This document shows positions 24,892 through 34,853 of a stretch of 64,000 nucleotides of DNA, one piece after another. A model generated the notes under the pieces. The model did no database searches. It was not told the origin of the DNA and worked only from the letters and a program-made list of their open reading frames with translations. The position numbers and the translations under genes were made by a program. The DNA lies in NCBI GenBank assembly GCA_963744915.1, contig CAVUUY010000021.1, positions 6,134 through 70,133 of the forward strand, given 5' to 3'. Positions within the stretch are counted from its first letter, which is position 1. Every line of letters starts with the position of its first letter. Origin of the DNA: DATAFF01 sp963744915 (GTDB taxonomy: Bacteria > Pseudomonadota > Alphaproteobacteria > Rhizobiales > Aestuariivirgaceae).

Positions 24892-25349
24892 TGGCGACAA
24901 GCGCCGGCGTGCTGCTGTTCAAGCGGGACGACGGCCGCCCGGCGGTGCTTCTCGTTCATCCCGGTGGTCCGTTCTGGGTCAAGCGCGATAGCGGCGCCTG
25001 GTCGATCCCCAAGGGCGAGATGATGGCGGGGGAGGAGCCGGAGGCGGCGGCCCGGCGCGAGTTTGCCGAGGAGCTCGGGATCCCGTTCGAGGGCCCCTTG
25101 CATCTGCTCGGCGAGGCGGTGATGGCGAGCGCCAAACGGGTCATCGTCTATGCCGGCGAGGGCGACATCGACTGCGCGGCGATCCGCAGCAACAGCTTCG
25201 AGATCGAGTGGCCGCCGAAGAGCGGCCGGCGCCGGAGTTTCCCGGAGGTCGATCGCGCCGAATGGTTCGGGCTCGCGGCGGCGCGCGACAAGCTGCTCAA
25301 GGGCCAGCATGTCTTCCTCGACCTGCTGGCGCAGCGGCTCAGCGGTTGA
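24891..25349 (+). CDS. Nudix hydrolase
   Basis: A 152-residue Nudix protein. The Nudix box is clear: G-E at residues about 43-44 then AAARREFAEELGI, giving the GX5EX7REUXEEXGU pattern. The N-terminal half AGVLLFKRDDGRPAVLLVHPGGPFW and WSIPKGE resembles the family that hydrolyses nucleoside diphosphate derivatives or diadenosine polyphosphates. Its end overlaps the end of the convergent nitrile hydratase activator gene by 11 bases. The substrate cannot be assigned. Confidence 0.85.
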   Translation: MATSAGVLLFKRDDGRPAVLLVHPGGPFWVKRDSGAWSIPKGEMMAGEEPEAAARREFAEELGIPFEGPLHLLGEAVMASAKRVIVYAGEGDIDCAAIRSNSFEIEWPPKSGRRRSFPEVDRAEWFGLAAARDKLLKGQHVFLDLLAQRLSG

Positions 25350-25713
25350 TCGGAGGCGATTGCCGGGTGGCGGCGAGCACCACCGGCTGGCCGTGCGGGG
25401 TGTCGAGATGGGCACGCCGCCACGCGCTGATGCGCTCGGGAATGAGGCGCGAGATCTCGGGCGCACAGGCTTTGAGCAGCTCCTCGAGCGCCGCCAGCGC
25501 CGCGCGGTAGTAGGTCGCCGGCGTATCGGGCGCGCCATGGTGCTCGGCCTCGGCAAGGGCGGCGCCGAGAGCCGACGCCCAGTCGCCGGCGGTGAACAGG
25601 CCGCGCGCCACCAGCGTATCGGCCAATGCGAGCACCTCCGCCTGCCAGGGCTCGGCGAACAACGGGCCCTCGTCGGACCCGGGTGGTGCTATGGCGTGAT
25701 CACTTGGGCGCAA
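25339..25713 (-). CDS. nitrile hydratase accessory (activator) protein
   Basis: A 124-residue protein that resembles the beta-subunit-like activators (P14K/NhlE type) that deliver cobalt to nitrile hydratase. The core FAEPWQAEVLALADTLVARGLFTAGDWASALGAAL resembles the N-terminal fold of nitrile hydratase beta subunits. There is no nearby ATG: the best start is a TTG at 25713 with GGGAGAG five bases before it, overlapping the end of nthB by 14 bases. This position and the coupled translation support a role in maturation of the alpha-beta pair encoded just upstream. Confidence 0.75.
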   Translation of the reverse strand: MRPSDHAIAPPGSDEGPLFAEPWQAEVLALADTLVARGLFTAGDWASALGAALAEAEHHGAPDTPATYYRAALAALEELLKACAPEISRLIPERISAWRRAHLDTPHGQPVVLAATRQSPPINR

Positions 25714-26359
25714 GGTAGCTCTCCCACAGATCGAGATAGACGCGGTCGCGGGGACTCTCGGCATCCGGCCACAGCTCGGCGGCGGCGAAGGAGACGGTGT
25801 AAAGCGGCTCGGCATAGCCCTCGCCATCGACATTGCGATCGGGGAGGACATGGGCGCCATGGTCTTGCTCGATGATGCCCTCGCGGCCGCGCGCATAAAG
25901 CGGCAGCCGGGTGTGGCCCGGCGCGCCGTCGCGGCGGGTCACGACGCGGTCGCCGGAGAGAAAGCGGGGAGCGCGGTCGAGCGGCCGGTCGAACCGGACC
26001 ATGCCGCGCTTGGCGGTGGCAACCGCCTCGGCCGTCATCGGTGCGGCGAGGCCAGGAACCTTGCTTGCAGCCTTGCCGCTGGCAATCTCGCCAGGCGTGG
26101 CGACGCCACTGTCGATCAGCAGCGCGGCATAGGTCTGGAGCCATTGATCGTAATAGGGCCGGGTCAGGTAATCCACCGGCGCGATCGACTCGCGGGCAAA
26201 GCGGAAGCGGTCGATGGTCCAGCCGGGCGGCGGGCGGGACATGGCTCTGACAATGCCGAGGAGGCGCGCCTCCCATTGCGCGTGGAAGGGCTCGTCCGGC
26301 TCGGCAGTGTCGATCGGGCCGAAGCCCTGGCGGCCGCCAAGATCGTGGATGCTGTCCAT
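25700..26359 (-). CDS. nthB: nitrile hydratase subunit beta
   Basis: A 219-residue beta subunit of nitrile hydratase, which with the alpha subunit hydrates nitriles to amides in the cytoplasm. Characteristic parts are MDSIHDLGGRQGFGPI at the N-terminus, FHAQWEARLLGIVRAM, IDRFRFARESIAPVDYLTRPYYDQWL and the C-terminal SH3-like barrel with FLSGDRVVTRR, GHTRLPLYARGREGIIE and PLYTVSFAAAELW. Its ATG shares one base with the TGA of nthA (TGATG), so the two are translationally coupled. Confidence 0.9.
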   Translation of the reverse strand: MDSIHDLGGRQGFGPIDTAEPDEPFHAQWEARLLGIVRAMSRPPPGWTIDRFRFARESIAPVDYLTRPYYDQWLQTYAALLIDSGVATPGEIASGKAASKVPGLAAPMTAEAVATAKRGMVRFDRPLDRAPRFLSGDRVVTRRDGAPGHTRLPLYARGREGIIEQDHGAHVLPDRNVDGEGYAEPLYTVSFAAAELWPDAESPRDRVYLDLWESYLAPK

Positions 26360-27009
26360 CAGGTGCTCCCGGACTGGTCGGCATGCAGCGTCCGCTCGGT
26401 GCCAATCATGGCGTTGCGCGTGACGAGGCGCGCCAGCGCATCCTCGCTCCACCCCTCGGTGCCGGGCGGGCGCTCGGGCAGAACCATGTAGCGCAGCTCG
26501 GAGGTGCTGTCCCAGACCCTGATCTCCACCTCCGGCGGCACGGTCTCGCCGAACTCGGCAAGCACGGCGCGCGGTTCGCGGACGGCGCGGGCCCGATAGG
26601 CTGCCGATTTGTACCAGTTGGGGGGAATGCCAAGGACCGAGTGCGGATAGCACGAGCACAGCGTGCACACGACTATGTTGTGAATGGCGGGCGTGTTCTC
26701 GACCACCTTGAAATGGGCGCCGGCCCAGCCTTCGAAGCCGAGCTCGGTGATGGCGCCGGTGCCATCGGCCAGCAGGCGCTCCCGGAAGGCCGTATCGAGC
26801 CATGCCTTGGCCACCATCGTTGCTCCCCGCTTCGGTCCGATCTCCTCGGTGTAGACGGCGATCCAGGCATCGACCGCCTTGGGATCGAGCATCCCCTTGT
26901 CGATCAGCAGGCTCTCCAGCGCCTTGACGCGCAATGCCGGCTCGGATGGCAGATGCCGGTGCAGCTCATGATGGATGTCGCCAAAGCGGTGGGGATCGTC
27001 ATGCGCCAT
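26359..27009 (-). CDS. nthA: nitrile hydratase subunit alpha, cobalt type
   Basis: A 216-residue alpha subunit carrying the metal centre. The motif VCTLCSCY (C115, C118, S119, C120) is present; threonine after the first cysteine marks the cobalt type, while iron-type enzymes have serine there. C118 and C120 would be oxidised to sulfinic and sulfenic acids. Other family features are KGMLDPKAVDAWIAVYTEEIGPKRGA at the N-terminus and LGIPPNWYKSAAYRARAVREPRAVL. It lies 78 bases after the PAQR gene and is coupled to nthB and the activator. No amidase gene is adjacent, so the amide product would be handled elsewhere. Confidence 0.92.
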   Translation of the reverse strand: MAHDDPHRFGDIHHELHRHLPSEPALRVKALESLLIDKGMLDPKAVDAWIAVYTEEIGPKRGATMVAKAWLDTAFRERLLADGTGAITELGFEGWAGAHFKVVENTPAIHNIVVCTLCSCYPHSVLGIPPNWYKSAAYRARAVREPRAVLAEFGETVPPEVEIRVWDSTSELRYMVLPERPPGTEGWSEDALARLVTRNAMIGTERTLHADQSGST

Positions 27010-27087
27010 CGGCCTCGCTCCTCGGCTCGAAATCGGGCGGGGGGAAGTCTAGCGTGGCCTGGGCGTCCTGTCACTTTTCGCCACCGC

Positions 27088-27792
27088 CTACACCGACGCC
27101 TCACCGGTCAGGACGAGAGCGACGACAGCGGCGTAGTGACAGGCGGCCGCCACCAGCACAAAGCCGTGCCAGAGCGCGTTCTGGAACCGCAGGCGCTGCC
27201 AGAGATGAAAGATCACGCCGACCGAATAGAGAACGCCGCCGATGAACAGGAGCGTCGGCGCGGCGCCCGGCAGTTCGGTGGTGATGGGGCCGAAGGCTAC
27301 GAGACCGCTCCAGCCAAGGGCGAGATAGAGAACGATGGAAAGGCGATCGAGATAGCCCGGCCAGGCCAGCTTCAGAGTGACGCCGACCAGCGCGATCAGC
27401 CATACGGCGGCGAGCAGGCCCTGCGAAATCAGCGGCTCGTGCAGCTGGATCAGGAAGGGCGTGTAGGTGCCGGCGATCAGCAGGAAGATCGCCGAGTGAT
27501 CGAAGCGGCGCAGAATCCATTTGGTGGCCGATATCGGCCACAGATTGTAGGCGGCCGAAACGACGAGACCGGTGATCAGGCAGACGACATAGATGATGAC
27601 GGCGATCACGGTCGGCGCGGTCGCAAAGCGGATGGCGAGCGCGATCAGCGTCGCACCGGCGGCGAGCGCGGCAGTGGCGCCAAGCACATGGACGATCGCA
27701 TCGGCGATGGTCTCGGCGCGGTTGTAGTGCCATCTCAGGAGCACCGGCCTGCCCTCCTCGTCGAGCCAGCGGCTGTAGGTCGGTTCATGCAT
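27088..27792 (-). CDS. PAQR/hemolysin III family membrane protein
   Basis: A 234-residue membrane protein with seven helices. The N-terminal RWHYNRAETIADAIVHVLGA and the C-terminal WHGFVLVAAACHYAAVV provide the conserved histidines of the PAQR (YqfA/hemolysin III) family, which may bind zinc. The central segment FDHSAIFLLIAGTYTPF is the strongest signature of the group. Bacterial members are of uncertain function, possibly membrane lipid or proton homeostasis. Its start overlaps the end of the dehalogenase-like gene by eight bases. Presence inside a hydrolase/nitrile hydratase operon is unusual. Confidence 0.85.
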   Translation of the reverse strand: MHEPTYSRWLDEEGRPVLLRWHYNRAETIADAIVHVLGATAALAAGATLIALAIRFATAPTVIAVIIYVVCLITGLVVSAAYNLWPISATKWILRRFDHSAIFLLIAGTYTPFLIQLHEPLISQGLLAAVWLIALVGVTLKLAWPGYLDRLSIVLYLALGWSGLVAFGPITTELPGAAPTLLFIGGVLYSVGVIFHLWQRLRFQNALWHGFVLVAAACHYAAVVALVLTGEASV

Positions 27793-28705
27793 GACTAGCG
27801 ATTCCTCGGTCCGATCCAGGCAAGAAGAAGGCGGCGAGCTCCGCCGCCGTCTCGGCGGCATTTTGCTCCGGGAAGAAATGACCGCCGGCAATGGCGCGGC
27901 CGGTGGCCGCAGGCGCCCATCGCCGCCAGATGCCGAGCGGCCCGCCCGCCGCTTCGTACCAGCGCTCGAGCCCGCTCTCCTTGCTCCACAGCGCCAGCAT
28001 CGGACAGGCGATGCGGCGGCCGGCGGCCTGATCGGCCCTGTCCATCGCCGCATCGAGAGTGACCGCAGCCCGGTATTCCTCGCAGATGGCATGGACCGTC
28101 CGGGGGTCGCTCAGTGCGGTGACATAAGCATGGCGCAGATCGGCTGGGAATGAGGCGGGATCGGAGCCCCATTGGCCGAGCGCATCATCGACCACGGCCG
28201 CGGGATTGCCGAGGATCAACCGCTCGGGCAGGGGCTCGGCCTGCGCCAGCAGCGACCACGGCCAGAAGGCCAGGATCGAGGCCGCGCCGGTTTCTGCCAG
28301 GACATCGCCGGTCGGGATGATGTCGAGCACCGCCAGGCGATCCACCCGGTCGGGATGATCGATGGCCAGCCGGTAGGCGACGCGCCCGCCGCGATCATGG
28401 CCGGCGACGGCGAAGCGGCCAAAGCCCTGCTGCTCCATCGCCGCGATCATGTCCCCTGCCATTGCGCGCTTGGCATAGGCCGCATGATCCGGCGCCGATG
28501 GCGGCTTGCCGCTTGCGCCATAACCGCGCAGATCGGGGCAGATGACGGTGAAGCTCCGGGCGAGCCGCGGTGCGACCCGATGCCACATCAGATGGGTTTC
28601 GGGAAAACCGTGCAGCAGCAGGAGCGGCGGCCCATTGCCGTGTCGGCGGAGGAAGATCGTGGTCTCGCCAACGTCGACGACGGCGCTTGTGAAACCATCG
28701 AACAT
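27785..28705 (-). CDS. alpha/beta hydrolase, haloacetate dehalogenase-like, altered halide pocket
   Basis: A 306-residue alpha/beta hydrolase that aligns along its whole length with fluoroacetate dehalogenase (haloacetate dehalogenase). The nucleophile D104 lies in AGHDRGGR, with carboxylate-binding R105 and R108; the acid D128 is in VLDIIPT and the catalytic histidine in AGGHFFPEQNA. In the Rhodopseudomonas enzyme, H155 and W156 hold the fluoride; here the aligned pair is P149-W150 (FWPWSLLAQ). Loss of the histidine argues against efficient defluorination but could leave chloroacetate dehalogenation or an epoxide/ester hydrolase activity. Its ATG overlaps the TAA of the upstream hydrolase (TAATG). 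Confidence 0.8.
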   Translation of the reverse strand: MFDGFTSAVVDVGETTIFLRRHGNGPPLLLLHGFPETHLMWHRVAPRLARSFTVICPDLRGYGASGKPPSAPDHAAYAKRAMAGDMIAAMEQQGFGRFAVAGHDRGGRVAYRLAIDHPDRVDRLAVLDIIPTGDVLAETGAASILAFWPWSLLAQAEPLPERLILGNPAAVVDDALGQWGSDPASFPADLRHAYVTALSDPRTVHAICEEYRAAVTLDAAMDRADQAAGRRIACPMLALWSKESGLERWYEAAGGPLGIWRRWAPAATGRAIAGGHFFPEQNAAETAAELAAFFLPGSDRGIASHA

Positions 28706-29730
28706 TACGGGCTGGTCCTCAAGGCGGTGCCGAAGAAGCCGACCGCCGCCTCGCCGATGGTGCGGTGGAGAGCGGCGCGGTCGACGCCCTCGGCATCGAT
28801 GCAGGCCTCGGGAAATTCGTCCCGGCCCTCTTTGTTGCACTCATTGACGAAGATCTCGTGATCGGCGAGGCCGGGCAGGATCGCAAGCGTGGCATGGGGA
28901 ATGTGCTTTGCGGCAAATTCCGCGTTGGGGCCGGGCGGGGTCTGGGTGTCGCGCGCCCCGACGACGAGGAAGGCCGGGACGCTCATGCGGCTGAGGCCGG
29001 CCTCGTCCATGCCGAAGGCCTGGATGACGCCGGGGGCCATGGCGAAGGCCGCCTTGATGCGGCGGTCGCGAAGGTGAAGAGCGGGTTTCGGATCGAGCGG
29101 CAATTCCCGCCTGAGATGGGCCGGCACCATGCGGTTCTCCCGCCACCCCCGTTGAAAGGCCCGATATTTGTCGGGGTTCACTTCGGCGCCCCCGAGCCAC
29201 AGGGCGGTGAAGCCGCCTTGCGAATGGCCGGCAGCGCCGATCCGGTCGCGATCGATGGCGGGGCCGAAATCGGGACGGCTCAGCAGGAAGGTGATGGCGA
29301 GGGAGATGTCCCTCGGCCGCTGCCACAGCTTGTTGGCGAGATAGGCGATGGTCGAGTCGTAGCTGTTGGCGCGATAGTGATCGATTGCCGCAACGACATA
29401 GCCGCGGGCGGCGAGATATTGCGCGAACCAGGCGTACACCAGGGCATTGCTGCCGCGGCCGTGCGACAGCATCACCAGCGGGTGCCTGGTGGCCGGCATG
29501 CGGAGCGCCGCGTCGCGGTGCAGCTCCAGGCCGACGAAGAACGGCATGGTGAAGAGATCGGCCTCGCCGGTCGTCTCGGCCGGATAGAAGACGGTGAGCA
29601 ACAAGCGCCGGTCGCGGTCGGGGAATTCGAGCCGTCGCATGCCGACGGGAGCGAGCGTGTCACCCAGCGCCGCCGCAGCCCACAGGACCATGACGCAACA
29701 CGACGCGGCGATGACGGACACGGCGCGCAT
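28705..29730 (-). CDS. secreted alpha/beta hydrolase (PAF-acetylhydrolase/dienelactone hydrolase-like)
   Basis: A 341-residue protein with a signal peptide (MRAVSVIAASCCVMVLWAAAALG). The alpha/beta hydrolase core shows HPLVMLSHGRGSN (oxyanion region) and the nucleophile elbow GAAGHSQGGFTAL; the histidine is probably in LADHEIFV. The sequence RRLEFPDRDRRLLLTVFYPAE is typical of predicted dienelactone/PAF-acetylhydrolase-like proteins. It should act in the periplasm on an ester or amide not known from sequence. GGGAGGG precedes the ATG. It is the first gene of a six-gene minus-strand operon ending with the nitrile hydratase activator. Confidence 0.8.
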   Translation of the reverse strand: MRAVSVIAASCCVMVLWAAAALGDTLAPVGMRRLEFPDRDRRLLLTVFYPAETTGEADLFTMPFFVGLELHRDAALRMPATRHPLVMLSHGRGSNALVYAWFAQYLAARGYVVAAIDHYRANSYDSTIAYLANKLWQRPRDISLAITFLLSRPDFGPAIDRDRIGAAGHSQGGFTALWLGGAEVNPDKYRAFQRGWRENRMVPAHLRRELPLDPKPALHLRDRRIKAAFAMAPGVIQAFGMDEAGLSRMSVPAFLVVGARDTQTPPGPNAEFAAKHIPHATLAILPGLADHEIFVNECNKEGRDEFPEACIDAEGVDRAALHRTIGEAAVGFFGTALRTSP

Positions 29731-29835
29731 GACATTTCCCTCCCGGCGTTTTTGTCGAATATTGTCGAGATCATGGCTTTCGCGCAATCTGCTTGCTGGA
29801 AAGCGCTTAATTTCGCTCATGCACAGGGGGCTCCT

Positions 29836-30813
29836 GTGACCGACGACTATCTCGCGCAGTTCGATTCCGCCTGGCGGCCGCTCGATCCGCAGCAGGCGGC
29901 GGTTCTCGCCATGATCTACCGACGCTATCGCGGCACCAAGCCGGTGCATCAATCCACGCCTGCCGAGGCGCGTGCCCTCGATATCGATTTCAGCTTCTTC
30001 ATCAGCGCCGGGGCGCCAGCCATTCCCCATATTGCGGAGCGGCTGATCGCCGCCCCGAGCGGCAAGATCCGGCTCAGGCTCTATGACCCCGGCCTGCCGG
30101 CGCCGGCACCGGCGATGCTGTTCATTCATGGCGGCGGCTTCGTCACCTGCGACATCGACATCTACGACGGAACGGCGCGCCAGCTGGCCCATCGCGCAGG
30201 GATGCGGCTGATTGCGGTCGATTACGGGCTCGCGCCGGAGCACCCCTTCCCGCTGCCGCTCGAGGACTGCATCGCGGCGGTGCGCCATGTCGAGCAGCAT
30301 GGGGAGGAATTCGGCGTCGATGCCGGGCGCCTGGTGCTCGCCGGCGATTCGGCCGGTGCCAATCTGGCGCTCGCGACGGCCATGGCGCTGCGCGATTCAG
30401 GGAAGAGCCCGATCCGCGCCTTGGCATTGATCTATGGCTGCTATTCGACCAACACGGCGACCCCGTCCTATCGCGACTACGGCGAGGGTGCCTATCTTAT
30501 GAGCACCGCCGACATGGTCTGGTACTGGCGGCACTATCTCCTCGACGGGAAAGGTCTCGGCGACCCGCTCGCCGAGCCGCTGCTCGGCAAGCTCGAAGGC
30601 TTGCCACCACTCCACATCACCGCCTCGGAATTCGACGTGCTGCGCTGCGATTCCGAGGAGCTGGCGGCCAAGGTCGAGGCTGCCGGCGGCGTCGTCAGCT
30701 ATGAATTATGGCGCGGAATGATCCATGCCAGCCTCAATCTCGCAGGCTGGATCGAGGCGATGGGACCCCATGTCGACGCGATCGGGCGGTTCCTCAGGGC
30801 AAACAGCGACTAG
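29836..30813 (+). CDS. alpha/beta hydrolase fold-3 (hormone-sensitive lipase family) esterase
   Basis: A 325-residue cytoplasmic esterase of the hormone-sensitive lipase family. It has the oxyanion motif FIHGGGFV, the nucleophile elbow GDSAGANLAL, the acid in EFDVLRCD and the histidine in GMIHASL. The chosen start is a GTG at 29836 with AGGGGG just before it; in-frame ATGs at 29773 and 29818 would add residues that look untypical. It is divergent from the six-gene hydrolase/nitrile hydratase operon and separated from it by about 105 bases, so the two may share a regulatory region. Confidence 0.82.
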   Translation: MTDDYLAQFDSAWRPLDPQQAAVLAMIYRRYRGTKPVHQSTPAEARALDIDFSFFISAGAPAIPHIAERLIAAPSGKIRLRLYDPGLPAPAPAMLFIHGGGFVTCDIDIYDGTARQLAHRAGMRLIAVDYGLAPEHPFPLPLEDCIAAVRHVEQHGEEFGVDAGRLVLAGDSAGANLALATAMALRDSGKSPIRALALIYGCYSTNTATPSYRDYGEGAYLMSTADMVWYWRHYLLDGKGLGDPLAEPLLGKLEGLPPLHITASEFDVLRCDSEELAAKVEAAGGVVSYELWRGMIHASLNLAGWIEAMGPHVDAIGRFLRANSD

Positions 30814-30830
30814 GGGGCAAGAAGGCAAGT

Positions 30831-30931
30831 AGGCAATAGGCAATAGGAAGATCGTGAGTAGTGAGTAGGGTGGTCTTTTCCTACTCACTACTCACCATTC
30901 ACTACTCACCCCTACCTATTGCCTATTGCCT
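30831..30931. repeat. nested palindrome of 7-bp units (30831-30847/30915-30931 and 30854-30869/30880-30895)
   Basis: An outer perfect 17-bp inverted repeat (AGGCAATAGGCAATAGG and its complement) surrounds an inner perfect 16-bp inverted repeat (GTGAGTAGTGAGTAGG and its complement) with a 10-base loop containing TCTTTT. Both arms are built from short tandem units: GGCAATA and GTGAGTA. The right side carries a third CCTATTG unit and a further partial ACTACTCAC. It sits exactly between two convergent genes (30813 and 30950), so it may act as a bidirectional terminator. A related, shorter array is at 44623-44675. Confidence 0.85.
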
Positions 30932-30949
30932 ATTGCCTCCTACTTCCCC

Positions 30950-31501
30950 CTATCTGACCGGAATCATCAAATGCTCCCACGGCGTGCCGGGCCACATGAC
31001 ATAAGGCTCGCGCGTGTTGGGTTTTTCGCCCTGGCGGGGATAGGTTTTTGCTGCGTCGCCGACATTGAGGACCATGACATGCGGGCCGGTGTCGACCCAT
31101 TTGGCGCCCGTCGCCGGCGCTTCGGCGTGAGGGTCGGTGTTGCTGGCGTCGGAACCGCCCCTGAGCATGTAGCCGAAGCCGATCACGCCGGCCGGTGGTG
31201 GGGTCTTGCCCATCCACGCCTTGGCCCATTGCATTCCACCCTCATCGAGGCACATCGGATCGTTGCCCGGGCTTTTCGGATTGTCGGGCATGCAGGTGAA
31301 GTTGTTCTTGCCCTTGCGCAAGGTCCGCATCTGCATCTTGTCGTCCATGGCCATGATGGTGGCGTCCTTGGCGACGGCGCTCGGCGCCGCCGACATGGCA
31401 TTCTTGATGAGTTGGGCGTCGCTGGCGCCGCGCGACGGGCCGGCGGTTCCCGCCAGCAGGAGGGTCGCGGCGAGGGCAAGGAAAGCGGCCTGACGGTGCA
31501 T
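30950..31501 (-). CDS. secreted hypothetical protein
   Basis: A 183-residue protein with a signal peptide (MHRQAAFLALAATLLLAGTAGPSRG). The mature part has two cysteines in NNFTCMPDNPKSPGNDPMC, presumably a disulfide, and a conserved-looking tail GPHVMVLNVGDAAKTYPRQGEKPN then YVMWPGTPWEHLMIPVR. I recall similar proteins of unknown function in soil alphaproteobacteria and assign no activity. It is transcribed alone towards the palindromic repeat. Confidence 0.65.
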   Translation of the reverse strand: MHRQAAFLALAATLLLAGTAGPSRGASDAQLIKNAMSAAPSAVAKDATIMAMDDKMQMRTLRKGKNNFTCMPDNPKSPGNDPMCLDEGGMQWAKAWMGKTPPPAGVIGFGYMLRGGSDASNTDPHAEAPATGAKWVDTGPHVMVLNVGDAAKTYPRQGEKPNTREPYVMWPGTPWEHLMIPVR

Positions 31502-31961
31502 TTGTTTCTCCGCAAAGTTAACTCACCGGGATGATGGTGAGGAGGCGCGGGGACGCGCCCCGAGACGCGATACGCAACTAACACGCCCCCGCGGTCAGCC
31601 GACGAGCGGGGTCTCTCCTCGACCGACAGCCAATAAATTCAGGACCATGCAGGAAAGTTCAACCCCGGCCCTGCTGTCGCATCGAGGGGAAGGTGCGGGG
31701 CGCTATACGGCCTTAGACCGCCGCCCCGCACCAAGTCTTTCATGCGGGCGCGTGTACTCCACCACGCGCCCCCACGACCAGCCAGGAGGGGGTCCTCACG
31801 CTGGCAAAGGTAAACTAGAGCGTATCCACAGCTTCGGACAGGGACAAAATGGTTGCATCGCCACCACCGAATGCCACTCACAGATGTGTGATCGGGCGGA
31901 ACCACGGGCCGACGCACCGCATTGGGGAAGTCGACTTCGGTTTTGTGACCGCGAGGTTGTC
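31502..31961. other. intergenic region without recognisable gene
   Basis: This stretch between the divergent secreted-protein gene and a small downstream frame contains open frames on both strands, but their translations are irregular and show no family. No tRNA, strong terminator or repeat was seen. Promoters for the flanking genes must lie here but I cannot point to convincing boxes. Confidence 0.4.
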
Positions 31962-32081
31962 ATGCTGGAAGGATTGCCCTTGGCCTTGGCGTTGGGTGGA
32001 GTGGGCGCGATCGTGGCGGTCGATCTCTATGTCCGCACGGTGTGCGAGCTCGAACGATGGAAGGCGCGGCGGCGGCGCTGA
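31962..32081 (+). CDS. putative 39-residue membrane peptide
   Basis: A short frame MLEGLPLALALGGVGAIVAVDLY followed by a charged tail (VRTVCELERWKARRRR). It would be one membrane helix with a positively charged cytoplasmic end. GAGG lies six bases before the ATG. Its size, composition and ribosome site fit a small membrane protein, but there is no family evidence. It lies 100 bases upstream of acs. Confidence 0.35.
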   Translation: MLEGLPLALALGGVGAIVAVDLYVRTVCELERWKARRRR

Positions 32082-32181
32082 TAGCGCTCTCCAGGGTTTC
32101 GCGAGTGAGGCCATTGCCGGTCATTAACCGGCTCGGATAAAACAGGGTCGCTCTCGTCGCTGACGCTGGAAGGGATCTCAA

Positions 32182-34134
<1,953 letters not shown>

Positions 34135-34247
34135 TCGTCGAAAGAATTGGTTAGAATATTTCACGTATTTGTGACTCCGATTCGTCTTGTGGAAGCTTCT
34201 TGCGATTGCTGAATCAAGACGGGGGATTTCGAGGAGCACAAAGACAA

Positions 34248-34850
34248 ATGAATCGACGTCAGTTCTTCGCTGTTGCGTCGGCGGCGCTCGTGTCGGGCAG
34301 CGCCCCCGCTTTCGCCACCAGCGGCGACCGCGACTACAATTTCGATTTCGGGTCGGTCTTCAACCGGCGGCGGCAGGCGAGCCGCTATCGCGGCAAGGAG
34401 TTGATTGCCTTCAAGACCAAGGAGGCGCCCGGAACGGTGATCATCAACACCGCCGAGCGGCGACTTTACTACGTGCTGGCGAGCGGCAAGGCCGTCCGCT
34501 ATGGCATCGGGGTCGGGCGCCAGGGTTTCGAATGGTCGGGCGTGGCGCAGATCGGCTTCATGCGCAGCTGGCCGGAATGGCACCCGCCGAAGGAGATGAT
34601 CGCGCGGGAGCTCAGGCAATATGGCCGGCGGCTGCCCGAAATGATGCCGGGAGGGCCTGCGAACCCGCTGGGCGCGCGGGCGCTCTATCTTTACCAGGGC
34701 AACCGCGACACCCTCTATCGCATTCACGGCACCAACGCGCCGCAGACCATCGGCCAGGCGATGTCGTCGGGCTGCATCCGCATGCTGAACGAGGAGGTCA
34801 TCGATCTGCATGACCGCGTGCGGATCGGCACCAAGGTGATCGTGATCTGA
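34248..34850 (+). CDS. L,D-transpeptidase (YkuD domain)
   Basis: A 200-residue exported protein with signal peptide MNRRQFFAVASAALVSGSAPAFA (the paired arginines could direct Tat export). The YkuD domain covers about residues 60-200: GTVIINTAERRLYYVL, then YRIHGTNAPQTIGQ with H160 and MSSGCIRM with catalytic C176. It cross-links peptidoglycan peptides (3-3 links) or attaches proteins to them. GAGGAG lies 12-17 bases upstream of the ATG. It is transcribed alone, convergent with the methyltransferase gene. Confidence 0.9.
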   Translation: MNRRQFFAVASAALVSGSAPAFATSGDRDYNFDFGSVFNRRRQASRYRGKELIAFKTKEAPGTVIINTAERRLYYVLASGKAVRYGIGVGRQGFEWSGVAQIGFMRSWPEWHPPKEMIARELRQYGRRLPEMMPGGPANPLGARALYLYQGNRDTLYRIHGTNAPQTIGQAMSSGCIRMLNEEVIDLHDRVRIGTKVIVI

Positions 34851-34853
34851 GGA

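Noticed and set aside
28765..29835. Long plus-strand open frame opposite the secreted hydrolase, joined in frame to the esterase at 29836
   Set aside because: The translation before about 29773 is an antisense shadow of the hydrolase gene; only the part from 29836 resembles an esterase.
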